The translations under genes and the position numbers were made by a program. Below, piece after piece: positions 27,412 to 36,638 of a stretch of 64,000 bases of DNA. The number at the start of each line of letters is the position of its first letter. The stretch's first letter is position 1. The DNA comes from Phaeobacter sp. 22II1-1F12B. GTDB taxonomy: Bacteria > Pseudomonadota > Alphaproteobacteria > Rhodobacterales > Rhodobacteraceae. The notes under the pieces were generated by a model. That model searched no databases. It was not told the origin of the DNA and saw only the letters and a list, made by a program, of their open reading frames with translations. The stretch is from NCBI RefSeq assembly GCF_002210165.1, contig NZ_AQQP01000001.1, positions 124,001 to 188,000 of the forward strand. Direction: 5' to 3'.

Positions 27412-27663
27412 ATGGAAGGTATCGGATGGTTCGCGGCGATTATCGTCGGCGCGCTTGCTGGCTGGATCGCTGAAAAGATCATGAAGGCCGATCATGGCCT
27501 GCTCACCAACATCATTCTCGGGATCTTCGGGGCGCTTGTCCTGAACTTCATTCTTGTCGCCGTTGCCGGTGGAACGCTGGGCGGCTGGATTGGCCAGCTG
27601 ATCGTCGGCGTCATCGGAGTGTGTCTGCTCATCGCAGGATATCGGGCCGTCAAACGCGCCTGA
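27412..27663 (+). CDS. GlsB/YeaQ/YmgE family stress-response membrane protein
   Basis: The start is the ATG at 27412 (MEGIGWFAAIIVGALAGW), with AAGGA at 27399-27403. The 83-residue product has three hydrophobic segments (about 4-22, 29-49 and 55-78) with the glycine motifs of the Transgly_assoc family (GALAGWIAEKIM, GIFGALVLNF, LGGWIGQL). These are inner-membrane proteins often induced by general stress; the biochemical role is unknown. A canonical terminator follows. Confidence 0.9.
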   Translation: MEGIGWFAAIIVGALAGWIAEKIMKADHGLLTNIILGIFGALVLNFILVAVAGGTLGGWIGQLIVGVIGVCLLIAGYRAVKRA

Positions 27664-27720
27664 TCAACCCAGAAATTTTGTAATAACCAGTATCTAGAGT
27701 ACGTTAAGTTAATCAGTATC

Positions 27721-27754
27721 GGGCGTCGCATTCGTGCGGCGCCCATTTTGTTTT
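27721..27754 (+). terminator. intrinsic terminator after the GlsB-type gene
   Basis: A 10-bp stem (GGGCGTCGCA / TGCGGCGCCC, one G-T pair) with a TTCG tetraloop is followed by ATTTTGTTTT. It lies between the GlsB-type gene and the convergent second Hint gene. Confidence 0.9.
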
Positions 27755-27755
27755 C

Positions 27756-28817
27756 TCAGGCCGCCCGATAGGCAGCCAGCGTGATTGCATCTAGCGATTT
27801 CAGAACCGGGCGCGCGGACGGCGGATGCTCGGGAAGGGTGCCCCGGTCAAGCGTTGCCAGAGCGCTCGCAGCCAGGTTCAGAGGCTTTCGGCGTAAACGA
27901 CCGACATAAAGGCTTTCTGCAATGGTTCCGGCGACATTCAACGTTTCCTGCTGCGGCAGGATCGGTTGCGCATAAGAAACAAATCGCGGCAGCGCCGGTC
28001 GCTGAACAGCAGGCCCTCCGGCCAGGTGACCCGCCTGCACCAAGACCGATTCATGTCCGAACAGGTATTCGACCTCGGACCCAGAAAGCACCAGCCTTTG
28101 CATCGGCGATACGTCGATGTCCTGCCCAAGCCCGAAATAGGGCGCGCAAAGCCGGATAGGTGCAAAACTGCCCCGCGCGGGCAAAATCCGCGTCACGTTG
28201 TGCAGAACCGGCACGCTGTCGCCAGAACCGCTGATCACCAGATCACCGCGCTTGAGATCCTGCACGGGACGATAGCCGTATGGCGTTGCGACAGGCGTGT
28301 CTGCCATCAGCGTCGGCAGCGGCCCAACCGGCTCTATCTCGCTCGAAGCGGCCATGAAAATGACTTCGGGCGAAAGATAGCGCCCCTCGCCACCCTGCAT
28401 CAGTCGGTGCATATGCCAAAGCGGAATCGGGCTCGGGCTATCAAACGACACCACTGCCGTCTGGCCATGGTCCGGTTTTTCAAACGCAAGGCGTCCCTGC
28501 CGCAGCGGACCATCCCACGTATACGTCAGGCGCAGAATGTCGCCGCGCCCGGTCTCGGTGCAGTTAAAGACCTTGTGCAGAACCTCGCCACCCTGATCCA
28601 GCGAAAAGCTGATGGCACCGCCGGGCAGGGCATGGATCGCAAGCTGGAACGGCCAATCGTCATCTGCCTCGAACAAAACCAGCGGACGGGCATTGTTGGA
28701 TTGTGGATAGCGGGTTTCAAAAAGGATCGAGCCCCGGGTCAGGAGGCTTTCCGCCTGTTCCAGCGCCTCGGGTGCAATCCAGTTCTCATCGCTTCCGCAG
28801 ATGGCAAACCAACTCAT
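27756..28817 (-). CDS. Hint-domain protein with degenerate Hint active site
   Basis: The start is the ATG at 28817 preceded by GGGAGG; the frame extends upstream without support. The 353-residue protein has an N-terminal beta-rich (LamG-like) part (about 1-165) and a Hint_2-type domain from about 172 (TPVATPYGYRPVQDLKRGDLV). Compared with the neighbouring Hint protein, the catalytic cysteine is replaced by a threonine-leucine-methionine stretch, and the block-B NH is MQ (SPMQRLVL). Autoproteolysis is therefore unlikely. It may have lost cleavage and kept a structural role. Confidence 0.8.
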   Translation of the reverse strand: MSWFAICGSDENWIAPEALEQAESLLTRGSILFETRYPQSNNARPLVLFEADDDWPFQLAIHALPGGAISFSLDQGGEVLHKVFNCTETGRGDILRLTYTWDGPLRQGRLAFEKPDHGQTAVVSFDSPSPIPLWHMHRLMQGGEGRYLSPEVIFMAASSEIEPVGPLPTLMADTPVATPYGYRPVQDLKRGDLVISGSGDSVPVLHNVTRILPARGSFAPIRLCAPYFGLGQDIDVSPMQRLVLSGSEVEYLFGHESVLVQAGHLAGGPAVQRPALPRFVSYAQPILPQQETLNVAGTIAESLYVGRLRRKPLNLAASALATLDRGTLPEHPPSARPVLKSLDAITLAAYRAA

Positions 28818-29158
28818 GCAAAGCCTCCCCGCCATGCCGGGACGCTTTTGAATTCTGTCGCGGTATAGATCATTATCTGCTCTTGTTTCTCGCCCGGTTG
28901 GACAGGACATCCCGGTAAACAAAAGCTTATTCACGAGCCTGAATCGCGAATATCATCTGTCTTGCGGCTTTTGCCGCTTTCTGCTCGGGTGCCCCGCCTC
29001 TGGGGTCATTTGTTATCTTTCAGCATGTTAGCACCGTTTAGCTGCATCTGTTAAGAAGTTTTCCACATCCGGGGCTTGGCTTTGCGTTTATTTCGTCCCA
29101 ACTGTCAGGCAAACGGGGCCGCCCGCGCCTTCAAGCTCACGACCAAGGAAAACGTCTC
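28818..29158. other. 341-base intergenic region between Hint gene and dapE
   Basis: This divergent gap holds the promoters of the second Hint gene and of dapE. It contains two weak hairpins, GCGGC-TTTT-GCCGC followed by TTT near 28973-28989 and CCCC-GCCTCT-GGGG near 28992-29005. I see no open frame with coding character and no tRNA. AAGGAAAA before the ATG at 29159 is the dapE ribosome-binding site. Confidence 0.6.
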
Positions 29159-30304
29159 ATGTCCGATACCGACGCCGCCAAACTTACCGCCGATCTTATC
29201 CGGTGCCCCTCTGTCACGCCCGAAGATGGCGGTGCGCTGGACGTGTTGGAGTCCCTGCTAAGCGGTGCGGGGTTCGCCTGCACACGGGTGAACCGGGGAG
29301 GGATCAACAACCTTTTCGCGCGATGGGGCGACAAGGGACACGCCCGGACTTTCGGCTTTAACGGGCATACCGACGTAGTCCCGGTCGGCGATGAATCTGC
29401 CTGGACCCATGCCCCATTCGGCGCCGAGGAGCGTGACGGCATCCTCTATGGCCGGGGCGCGACAGACATGAAATCCGGAGTCGCTGCCTTTGCTGCGGCA
29501 GCCGTCGATTTTGTCCAGAACACGCCGCCCGAGGGTTCTGTGATCCTCGCGATCACCGGCGATGAGGAAGGCGATGCGCTTGATGGCACCACCGCCCTGC
29601 TCGATTACATGGATGAAGCCGGTGAAAAGATGAACGTCTGCCTTGTTGGCGAACCAACCTGTCCCGAAAACATGGGTGATATGATCAAGATCGGCCGGCG
29701 CGGATCGATGAGCGCATGGTTTACGGTGCGCGGCGTGCAGGGCCATTCCGCCTATCCGCATCGCGCCAAGAACCCGCTGCCTGCAATCGCACGGCTGATG
29801 GATCGGCTCGCCAGCCATGAACTGGATCAGGGTACCGATCATTTCGACCCTTCCACGCTCGCCATTGTCACCATTGATACTGGAAACCCCGCGACCAACG
29901 TGATCCCCGCCGAATGCAAGGGGACGGTCAACATCCGTTTCAATGACACCCACAGCGGCGAAAGCCTGAGCACTTGGCTTCGAGAAGAGGCGGCGAAAGT
30001 CGCGACGGAATTCGGCGTCGAGATCGGTGTCGATATCAAGGTGTCTGGCGAAAGCTTTCTGACCCCGCCGGGCGATCTGTCCGATCTGGTTTCCACTGCG
30101 GTTCAGGCGGAAACCGGCGTGACGCCAGTCCTGTCGACAACCGGTGGCACCTCGGACGCGCGTTTCGTCAAGGATCACTGTCCCGTGGTCGAATTCGGAC
30201 TGGTTGGAAAGACCATGCACCAAGTTGATGAAAACGTGCCGATCGAGCAGATTCATCAACTCAAGCGGATCTATTCCCGCATCCTGTCCGACTACTTCGG
30301 CTGA
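29159..30304 (+). CDS. dapE: succinyl-diaminopimelate desuccinylase
   Basis: The 381-residue M20 metallohydrolase cleaves N-succinyl-L,L-diaminopimelate into succinate and L,L-diaminopimelate. Visible zinc and active-site segments are [31 protein letters not shown] and the C-terminal HxV ([10 protein letters not shown]). Residue spacing fits DapE rather than ArgE. It pairs functionally with dapD 4 kb upstream. It is followed within 3 bases by the DUF2064 gene, so the downstream genes may share its transcript. Confidence 0.95.
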   Translation: MSDTDAAKLTADLIRCPSVTPEDGGALDVLESLLSGAGFACTRVNRGGINNLFARWGDKGHARTFGFNGHTDVVPVGDESAWTHAPFGAEERDGILYGRGATDMKSGVAAFAAAAVDFVQNTPPEGSVILAITGDEEGDALDGTTALLDYMDEAGEKMNVCLVGEPTCPENMGDMIKIGRRGSMSAWFTVRGVQGHSAYPHRAKNPLPAIARLMDRLASHELDQGTDHFDPSTLAIVTIDTGNPATNVIPAECKGTVNIRFNDTHSGESLSTWLREEAAKVATEFGVEIGVDIKVSGESFLTPPGDLSDLVSTAVQAETGVTPVLSTTGGTSDARFVKDHCPVVEFGLVGKTMHQVDENVPIEQIHQLKRIYSRILSDYFG

Positions 30305-30307
30305 GCC

Positions 30308-30910
30308 ATGCGACCGGGGCGCACCCTGATCGTCATGGTGAAAGAGCCGCGCCCCGGACGGGTCAAGAGCCGTCTGGCAAAGGATATAGGCTCTATAAAA
30401 GCGAAATGGTGGTTCCGGCATCAGGTTACCGACCTGCTCCGCCGCGTTCAGGACCCCCGGTGGGAAATTGTTCTGGCCGTCAGCCCGGACCGCGAAGGGC
30501 TGGCGAGCCGGGTCTGGCCGAACCGTTTCCTGCGCATCCCTCAGGGTCGGGGTGATCTGGGCCACCGCATGTCCCGCGCCATGATACGATTTCCACGACA
30601 TCAGGTTTGCGTCATCGGCGGCGACATCCCTGGCATTCGTCCACAGCATATCTCGAACGCTTTTGCTTTGTTAGGCTCACATACTGCCATTTTCGGCCCT
30701 GCCACGGATGGCGGCTATTGGCTCGTAGGAATGCAGCGCGGATCACGCGCGCGACCGGACATGTTCGACGGCGTCCGCTGGTCGTCGCCGCACGCGCTGT
30801 CCGACAGCATCGCCGCCCTACCTGATCACCGGATCGCGCTTGCGGGTACGTTGCGCGATGTCGACACGGCAAAGGATCTTGCAGCCACGCCTGCGCCGCG
30901 TCGCTTTTGA
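30308..30910 (+). CDS. DUF2064 (TIGR04282-like) glycosyltransferase
   Basis: The 200-residue protein begins RTLIVMVKEPRPGRVKSRLA, the nucleotide-binding start of DUF2064/GT-A-like enzymes, and has VIGGDIPGI plus ATDGGYWLVGM. The family has been linked to arsenosugar synthesis when next to arsenic genes. No arsenic gene is present here, so this function is not supported. It lies 3 bases after dapE and overlaps the RNase R frame. A role in sugar-nucleotide transfer is the most that can be said. Confidence 0.75.
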   Translation: MRPGRTLIVMVKEPRPGRVKSRLAKDIGSIKAKWWFRHQVTDLLRRVQDPRWEIVLAVSPDREGLASRVWPNRFLRIPQGRGDLGHRMSRAMIRFPRHQVCVIGGDIPGIRPQHISNAFALLGSHTAIFGPATDGGYWLVGMQRGSRARPDMFDGVRWSSPHALSDSIAALPDHRIALAGTLRDVDTAKDLAATPAPRRF

Positions 30911-30948
30911 CGATGACGTTGCCCACTGCCCATGATACACGCAAATCC

Positions 30949-33213
30949 ATGAGCCATATCCCTACCAAGGCTGAAATCCTTGACTGGATCGCTGCCAACC
31001 CGACCCTCAATTCCAAACGCGACATTGCCAAGGCATTTGGCATCAAGGGTGCCGCGCGGATCGACCTAAAACGACAGCTGAAAGAGCTGGAAGCCGAAGG
31101 TCATCTTGAAAAGCGCAAGCGCAGCTATCGCGACCCTGACCGCCTGCCTCCCGTCAGCGTATTGCAGATCAAGGAGCCGGACGAAAATGGCGATCTCTTT
31201 GCGCGACCGTTGGAATGGCACGGCGAAGGCGTCGAACCTGTCGTTCTCATGCTGCTCAGGGCCTCTGACCCCGCGCTGGGAGCAGGCGACCGGATTCTTG
31301 CCAAGCTCACCGTGGTTCATGCCGAGGATCATAACTATGAAGCTCGCCTGATCCGGCGCATTGGCACAAACCCGAAACGTATCCTCGGTATCTTCCGTAA
31401 AGGTAGCGAAGGCGGGCGGATCGTGCCCATCGACAAATCCGGCAGTTCCGAATGGACCGTGAGCGAAGATAATCGCCACGGCGCAAAAGAGGGCGAACTG
31501 GTCGAGGCCGAGCAGGCCGGACCAAAGGGCCGCATGGGCCTGCCCCGCGCCCGTGTCATCAACCGGATCGGTGATCCGACAGCACCAAAAGCGGTCTCTC
31601 TCATTGCGATCCACCAGCACGGAATCCCCGATCATTTCCCCGATGCGGTGATTGACGAAGCGGACCGCGCCAAACCCGTTGGCCTGTCAGGGCGCGAGGA
31701 TCTGCGCGACATACCTCTCGTCACGATTGACCCCTGGGATGCGCGCGACCACGACGATGCATGTTTTGCCGAACCCGATGAGGACCCGAAGAACCCCGAA
31801 GGCCATGTCATCTGGGTCGCAATCGCCGATGTAGCCGCCTATGTGCGGCCCGGCTCTCCGCTCGACACCGAGGCCCGCAAGCGCGGCAATTCCAGCTATT
31901 TCCCCGACCGTGTCGTGCCGATGCTACCCGACCGGCTTTCCGGCGATCTCTGCTCACTTCACGAAGGCGTCCCGCGCGCGGTCATCGCCGTCAGGATGCA
32001 AATCGACAAGGACGGTCACAAGGTCGGCCACAAGTTCATCCGCGGGCTGATGCGCTCGGCTGCGTCTCTGAACTACGAAGAGGTTCAGGCTGCGATGGAT
32101 GGCCGCCCGAATGACAAGGCCGGACCCTTGTTAGAGCCTGTTATAGAGCCGCTTTACGCTGCCTATAACGCGCTGACGCGCGCCCGTGAAAAACGTCAGC
32201 CGCTGGAACTCGACCTGCCGGAACGCAAGATCGAACTGAGCGACGACGGCAAGGTCAGCTCGGTCAAATTCCGGGATCGCCTCGACGCGCACCGGCTGAT
32301 CGAGGAATTCATGGTTTTGGCCAATGTCTGTGCCGCTGAAACCCTGATCGCCAAAAAATCGCCGCTGCTGTTTCGCGTGCATGAAGAACCCTCGCCGGAC
32401 AAGCTGGAAAGCCTTCGCGACACGGCCAGCTCTGCCGGGTACACGCTCGCAAAAGGGCAGGTTCTGCAACCAAGGCACCTGAACCAGCTCCTCAACCAAG
32501 CTTCGGGACGCGACGACGCCGAGTTGATCAATATCTCGACCCTGCGGTCGATGACGCAGGCCTATTACAGCCCGCAGAATTTCGGGCATTTCGGCCTCGC
32601 GCTGCAGCATTACGCGCATTTCACCTCGCCGATCCGCCGTTACGCCGACCTTATCGTGCACCGCGCCCTGATCTCTGCAAATGGATGGGGCAAGGACGGT
32701 CTGTCGCTTGAAGAGACCGAGCGGCTGGACCAGACCGCGCAGCATATCTCGGACACTGAACGCCGGTCGATGTTGGCCGAGCGCGATACCACCGACCGTT
32801 ACCTCGCCGCCTACCTCAGCGAGCGTGTCGGTGACGAATTCGAAGGCCGCATCAGCGGCATCGCGCGTTTCGGCGTCTTTGTGAAACTTGACGAAACCGG
32901 TGCCGACGGGCTGATCCCGATCCGGTCGTTGGGCCGCGAGTATTTCCACTACGATGCCGAGGCGAACACCCTGATGGGGTCGGACACCGGCATGATCATC
33001 GGGATCGGTCAGCGCGTTACGGTAAAGCTGTCGCAGGCGACCCCTGTCACCGGCGGGCTCGAACTGGAACTGTTGTCGCTAGATGGAAGCAGCCTGCCGC
33101 GAGCCCCCTCACCCGCGGGACGTACCGCGACACGGCGCAAGGCATCGTCCTACAAGCGCAAGGCCGACAAGACACGGAAAAAGGTCAGCCGCAAACGCCG
33201 CAGCAGCCGCTAG
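30949..33213 (+). CDS. rnr: ribonuclease R
   Basis: The start chosen is the ATG at 30949 (MSHIPTKAEIL); in-frame starts at 30907 and 30913 are possible. The product of about 754 residues has an N-terminal HTH-like segment (to about 70), cold-shock domains (to about 230), the RNB catalytic domain (IDPWDARDHDDACF with the Asp metal cluster) and an S1 domain (FEGRISGIARFGVFVKL), ending in a basic tail rich in R and K. It degrades structured RNA 3' to 5'. It is a housekeeping gene and ends just before the racemase on minus. Confidence 0.93.
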   Translation: MSHIPTKAEILDWIAANPTLNSKRDIAKAFGIKGAARIDLKRQLKELEAEGHLEKRKRSYRDPDRLPPVSVLQIKEPDENGDLFARPLEWHGEGVEPVVLMLLRASDPALGAGDRILAKLTVVHAEDHNYEARLIRRIGTNPKRILGIFRKGSEGGRIVPIDKSGSSEWTVSEDNRHGAKEGELVEAEQAGPKGRMGLPRARVINRIGDPTAPKAVSLIAIHQHGIPDHFPDAVIDEADRAKPVGLSGREDLRDIPLVTIDPWDARDHDDACFAEPDEDPKNPEGHVIWVAIADVAAYVRPGSPLDTEARKRGNSSYFPDRVVPMLPDRLSGDLCSLHEGVPRAVIAVRMQIDKDGHKVGHKFIRGLMRSAASLNYEEVQAAMDGRPNDKAGPLLEPVIEPLYAAYNALTRAREKRQPLELDLPERKIELSDDGKVSSVKFRDRLDAHRLIEEFMVLANVCAAETLIAKKSPLLFRVHEEPSPDKLESLRDTASSAGYTLAKGQVLQPRHLNQLLNQASGRDDAELINISTLRSMTQAYYSPQNFGHFGLALQHYAHFTSPIRRYADLIVHRALISANGWGKDGLSLEETERLDQTAQHISDTERRSMLAERDTTDRYLAAYLSERVGDEFEGRISGIARFGVFVKLDETGADGLIPIRSLGREYFHYDAEANTLMGSDTGMIIGIGQRVTVKLSQATPVTGGLELELLSLDGSSLPRAPSPAGRTATRRKASSYKRKADKTRKKVSRKRRSSR

Positions 33214-33863
33214 GGCATCACCGCGCCCAGCGCCATTGCCACGGCGGCCTGCACAGGATCGATCACCGCGATCCCCAGCTCTTTTTCCAACGCGGCGCGG
33301 CGCGGCGAGAAACCGGCACAGCCCAAAACCATCGCCCCTGCGCCCATTTCCTTGAGGCGAAAGCCGATTTTCAGGGTCTGTTCATAGACATCGTCAGAAT
33401 GACCGGCATCCTCTGCCGAGGCATTATCCAGCGGTAATTCCGCCACCATCCGCGCCTCGACACCCATCTGACGAATACGCAGCCTGTGCCGTGCGATCGA
33501 CGCCGGTCCAAGCGCGACGATGCCGAACAGGTCCGCCCGTGCCATCGCGCTCAGAATGCCTGCCTCCTGTATTCCGATCACAGGTTGCGGCACCAATGTC
33601 CGGCAGAGGTCGAGCCCCGGGTCTGAAAAACAGGCGATCACGAATGCGCTCGCATCAGTCCGCGACCGGATCACTTCCGCCACGTCCAAACCCGCCTTTG
33701 CCGCATGTTCCGCCGTCGCAATCGTAGAGGGGCCTTTTTCAACTCTCATCGTCTCGAAAACCGGGCCTTGCCGCAGCGAAAGCTGCTCTATTGCGGCGGA
33801 AATCGCCTCTGTGACCGCCACTGAGGAATTCGGATTGATGACAAGGATCGGGCCTGCGCTCAC
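33210..33863 (-). CDS. Asp/Glu/hydantoin racemase family protein
   Basis: The start is the GTG at 33863 overlapping the hydantoinase stop (GTGA), so translation is coupled. The 217-residue protein has the PF01177 racemase pattern: ILVINPNSSVAVT, the first catalytic cysteine in AFVIACFSDPG and the second in VLGCAGFSP. Two-cysteine racemases of this family act on hydantoins, aspartate, glutamate or maleate. Its place at the end of a nine-gene operon with a hydantoinase supports hydantoin racemization, which would let a D-specific pathway use both enantiomers. Confidence 0.82.
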   Translation of the reverse strand: MSAGPILVINPNSSVAVTEAISAAIEQLSLRQGPVFETMRVEKGPSTIATAEHAAKAGLDVAEVIRSRTDASAFVIACFSDPGLDLCRTLVPQPVIGIQEAGILSAMARADLFGIVALGPASIARHRLRIRQMGVEARMVAELPLDNASAEDAGHSDDVYEQTLKIGFRLKEMGAGAMVLGCAGFSPRRAALEKELGIAVIDPVQAAVAMALGAVMP

Positions 33864-35317
33864 GGTGCGATCCTCGCACCAAAGTTGCGGGACGGGTCCA
33901 GTTCCTTGGCCAGATAGCCACGTCCCTTGCTCAGATCCACGGGCGCACGCGGCACGAAACGGCCCTGCCCTTCCTGGCCCTTCAACTCGCCGTGTTCGAC
34001 GATGACCGCCCCCCGGTTCAGAACGATCTCGGGCACGCCGGTCAATTCCATCCCTTCGAAGGGCGTGTAATCCATGTTGTCGTGCTGATCGGCGAGTGTT
34101 GCCTTGCGCGTAACCTCCGGGTTCCAAATCGCGATATCCGCATCCATCCCCGGCGCGAGACCGCCCTTTTTAGTCACCCCAAAGGTTTTCGCGGCGTTCG
34201 TAGAGGTCAGCGCCACGAATTCGTTCAGTGAAATGCGCCCTTTCACCACCCCTTCCGAAAATAGATACGGCAGGCGCGCGGCAATCCCCGGCATGCCATT
34301 CGCGATCTTTGGATAGGGAATGTCGCGTCCGTTCATGAACTTCCCCGTATCGTCAAACCTGTACGGCGCGTGATCCGAGCTGACCGATTCAAACGTCCCG
34401 CTCTGGACATGGCGCCACAGGGCCTCTTGCGTTTCCGCATCGCGCAGCGGCGGCGAGCAGACAAATTTCGCCCCGTCCATACCCGGCTGATCGAGCTTTT
34501 CCCTTGTTAGGGCCAGATATTGCGGACAGGTCTCGGCAAACAACCGCGTTCCGGCCAGCTTTTCGCGTTGCACGATGGCCGCGCCGCCAGCGGTTGACAC
34601 ATGCACGATGAAGAGTGGCGCATCGACCAGCTTGGCAAGCGAAACAGCGCGGTTGATCGCCTCTTCCTCGGCCAGTTCGGGCCGTGAAATCGCGTGGTAT
34701 TTCGGTTCGGTCAGATCGGCGGCGGCCAGTCGTTTGTTCATCCATTTGATCATGTCGTTGTTTTCGGCATGAACCATGGTTATCGCGCCATGCGCCCGCG
34801 CCACGGTCAGAATATCCAGCATCCCGCCGTCACCGATGTTCATCATGTCATAAGTCATGAAGACCTTGAACGAGGTGATCCCCCGCTTGAACGCGCGCGG
34901 CAGCTGATCCTCAAGCACCTCGGCAGTCGGATCGGTCACGATCAGATGGTAGCTGTAGTCAATCACCGAGGATGCAGCACGCTGGTCGTAGGTGGTTATC
35001 ACATCGTCAATCGACTGCCCGCGATGTTGCGCGGCAAAAGGGATGAACGACGAATTCCCCCCGAAAGCCGCCGATATAGAGCCTGATAGATAGTCATCGG
35101 CCCCCATGATCCCCGAAGAGCTTTCCTGCGCGATATGGGCATGCGCCTCGATCCCGCCGGGCATGACAAGCCGCCCGCCTGCGTCGATCCGGCGCTCTCC
35201 ACCCGGCAAGCTTTCAGCCAAGGCAACAATACGGCCGTTCCGGATCCCGATATCGCCCTTGCTGGTCTCGCTTGCAGTGACAAGCGTCCCCCCGTGGATC
35301 ACCGTATCGAATTCCAT
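33860..35317 (-). CDS. dihydropyrimidinase/hydantoinase
   Basis: The 485-residue cyclic amidohydrolase has the metal histidines H59 and H61 (GIEAHAHI), the carbamylated lysine K151 (TSFKVFMTY), further histidines in MVHAEN and IVHVST, and the metal aspartate in SSDHAPY. It opens five- or six-membered ureide rings, such as 5-substituted hydantoins or dihydropyrimidines, giving N-carbamoyl acids. The D-carbamoylase at 43901 is the matching next step. It lies between the racemase (overlap) and the FAD oxidoreductase (18-base gap). Substrate range cannot be read from sequence. Confidence 0.9.
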   Translation of the reverse strand: MEFDTVIHGGTLVTASETSKGDIGIRNGRIVALAESLPGGERRIDAGGRLVMPGGIEAHAHIAQESSSGIMGADDYLSGSISAAFGGNSSFIPFAAQHRGQSIDDVITTYDQRAASSVIDYSYHLIVTDPTAEVLEDQLPRAFKRGITSFKVFMTYDMMNIGDGGMLDILTVARAHGAITMVHAENNDMIKWMNKRLAAADLTEPKYHAISRPELAEEEAINRAVSLAKLVDAPLFIVHVSTAGGAAIVQREKLAGTRLFAETCPQYLALTREKLDQPGMDGAKFVCSPPLRDAETQEALWRHVQSGTFESVSSDHAPYRFDDTGKFMNGRDIPYPKIANGMPGIAARLPYLFSEGVVKGRISLNEFVALTSTNAAKTFGVTKKGGLAPGMDADIAIWNPEVTRKATLADQHDNMDYTPFEGMELTGVPEIVLNRGAVIVEHGELKGQEGQGRFVPRAPVDLSKGRGYLAKELDPSRNFGARIAP

Positions 35318-35335
35318 GGCCGGGCTCCTCTATTT

Positions 35336-36634
35336 TCAGACTTTATCGCGCTGCCGCAACTCGCGGGCATCCTGATAGGCGTACCACTGGGTCATCGCGA
35401 GCGCCCCGTGTGGGGCAAGACGACGGAACGGCACGGCTTCGAAAGGCAGATCGTCAAAGGCCGTGTCGCGATCCGGCTGGCGGAGGATCTTGCGGGCTAG
35501 TTTCATCCCGAAATAGAGACTGCGCGTAACGCCAGAGCCGCAATATCCGCCAGCGACCCAGACCCCGTCATGATGGCCGATATGCGGGCTGTGATCGGTC
35601 GTATAGGCGACGTACCCAGCCCAGAAATGGCTGAAGCTGACAGAGTCGAGCTGCGGGAACACGCGCAGCATCGCCTTGCGGAACGCCGCCTTGCGCGACG
35701 CCTCAGACGCGCCCGGAACACCCATGCGACCGCCGAATATGAACCGCTTGCGGTCCGGGGTAGGGCGATACCACATGAAAACGCGCCCCGATTCACCATG
35801 CATTCGGTTCAGGGGAGTCAGCTCTGCCATGACATCGGCACTCAGCTCTTCGGTCGCCACGGCGGCGGTCTCGATCGGCACCATCCGGCTCGACATGACC
35901 TGTGTGCGCTTGTCCGCATAGGCATTCGTCGCGACGACGATCTCGGCCGCGTGGATCACGCCCTGGGCGCATTTCACGTTCAGCCCTGTTGCGTCCTTAT
36001 TCCAGCTCGAAACGGCGCATTCGGGGATGACGGTCGCGCCCGCCTCTTGCGCGACCCGCGCCAGTTCCAGCACCAGTTTGCGCGGGTGGATACCGCCGTC
36101 ACGGTGATAGATCACGCCGCCCCGGTAGAAGTCCGTCCCGATCTGGGCGCGCTGATCGCTCTGCGGCACCATCTCGGTCGGCAGGCCAAGGTTTTTGCCC
36201 AGCCAGTCGCACTCTCGCCCGGTCGATTCATAATCCGCCGCTGTCCGCGCCCCGCGGAAACGCCCGACCGGCTGGTAATCGCAGGCCAGCTTGTTCTCTT
36301 TGACAAATGCCTCGAAGTAATCGAGCGCAAGGATACCTTCGCGCATGATCCCAAGGGTTTTTTCATCGCCGTATTTTGCGATCAGCCCCGAGGTGCCCAG
36401 CTTGTGAAAACTCGGGCCGACCATGCCGCCGTTGCGCGACGAACAGCCCTCGCCGATACGACCGGCTTCGAGTACGACAACCCGGCGTCCCGATTTCGCA
36501 AGGTGAAAGGCCGCCGACAGCCCGGTGTACCCCGCCCCGATCACCACCACATCGGCATGGCGTGGCAGTTTCGCAGGATGGACCAGCGTCGGTTCCGGCA
36601 CTTCCTCGTCCCAGTAGATACGCTGATCCGTCAT
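35336..36634 (-). CDS. FAD-dependent amine/amino-acid oxidase (DAO family, PuuB/OrdL-like)
   Basis: The 432-residue flavoprotein has the dinucleotide motif VVVIGAGYTGLSAAFHLAKSG (about 29-49) and the DAO C-terminal signature HIGHHDGVWVAGGYCGSGVTRS. It resembles gamma-glutamylputrescine oxidase and sarcosine-type oxidases. It would release ammonia or an amine and H2O2 from a C-N bond. In this operon it may dealkylate or deaminate the imported substrate before or after ring opening. It is 4 bases upstream of the DUF1028 end and 18 from the hydantoinase. Confidence 0.85.
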   Translation of the reverse strand: MTDQRIYWDEEVPEPTLVHPAKLPRHADVVVIGAGYTGLSAAFHLAKSGRRVVVLEAGRIGEGCSSRNGGMVGPSFHKLGTSGLIAKYGDEKTLGIMREGILALDYFEAFVKENKLACDYQPVGRFRGARTAADYESTGRECDWLGKNLGLPTEMVPQSDQRAQIGTDFYRGGVIYHRDGGIHPRKLVLELARVAQEAGATVIPECAVSSWNKDATGLNVKCAQGVIHAAEIVVATNAYADKRTQVMSSRMVPIETAAVATEELSADVMAELTPLNRMHGESGRVFMWYRPTPDRKRFIFGGRMGVPGASEASRKAAFRKAMLRVFPQLDSVSFSHFWAGYVAYTTDHSPHIGHHDGVWVAGGYCGSGVTRSLYFGMKLARKILRQPDRDTAFDDLPFEAVPFRRLAPHGALAMTQWYAYQDARELRQRDKV

Positions 36635-36638
36635 TTTT

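Noticed and set aside
29258-30649. 463-residue minus frame opposite dapE
   Set aside because: dapE and the DUF2064 gene explain the region; this is another shadow.
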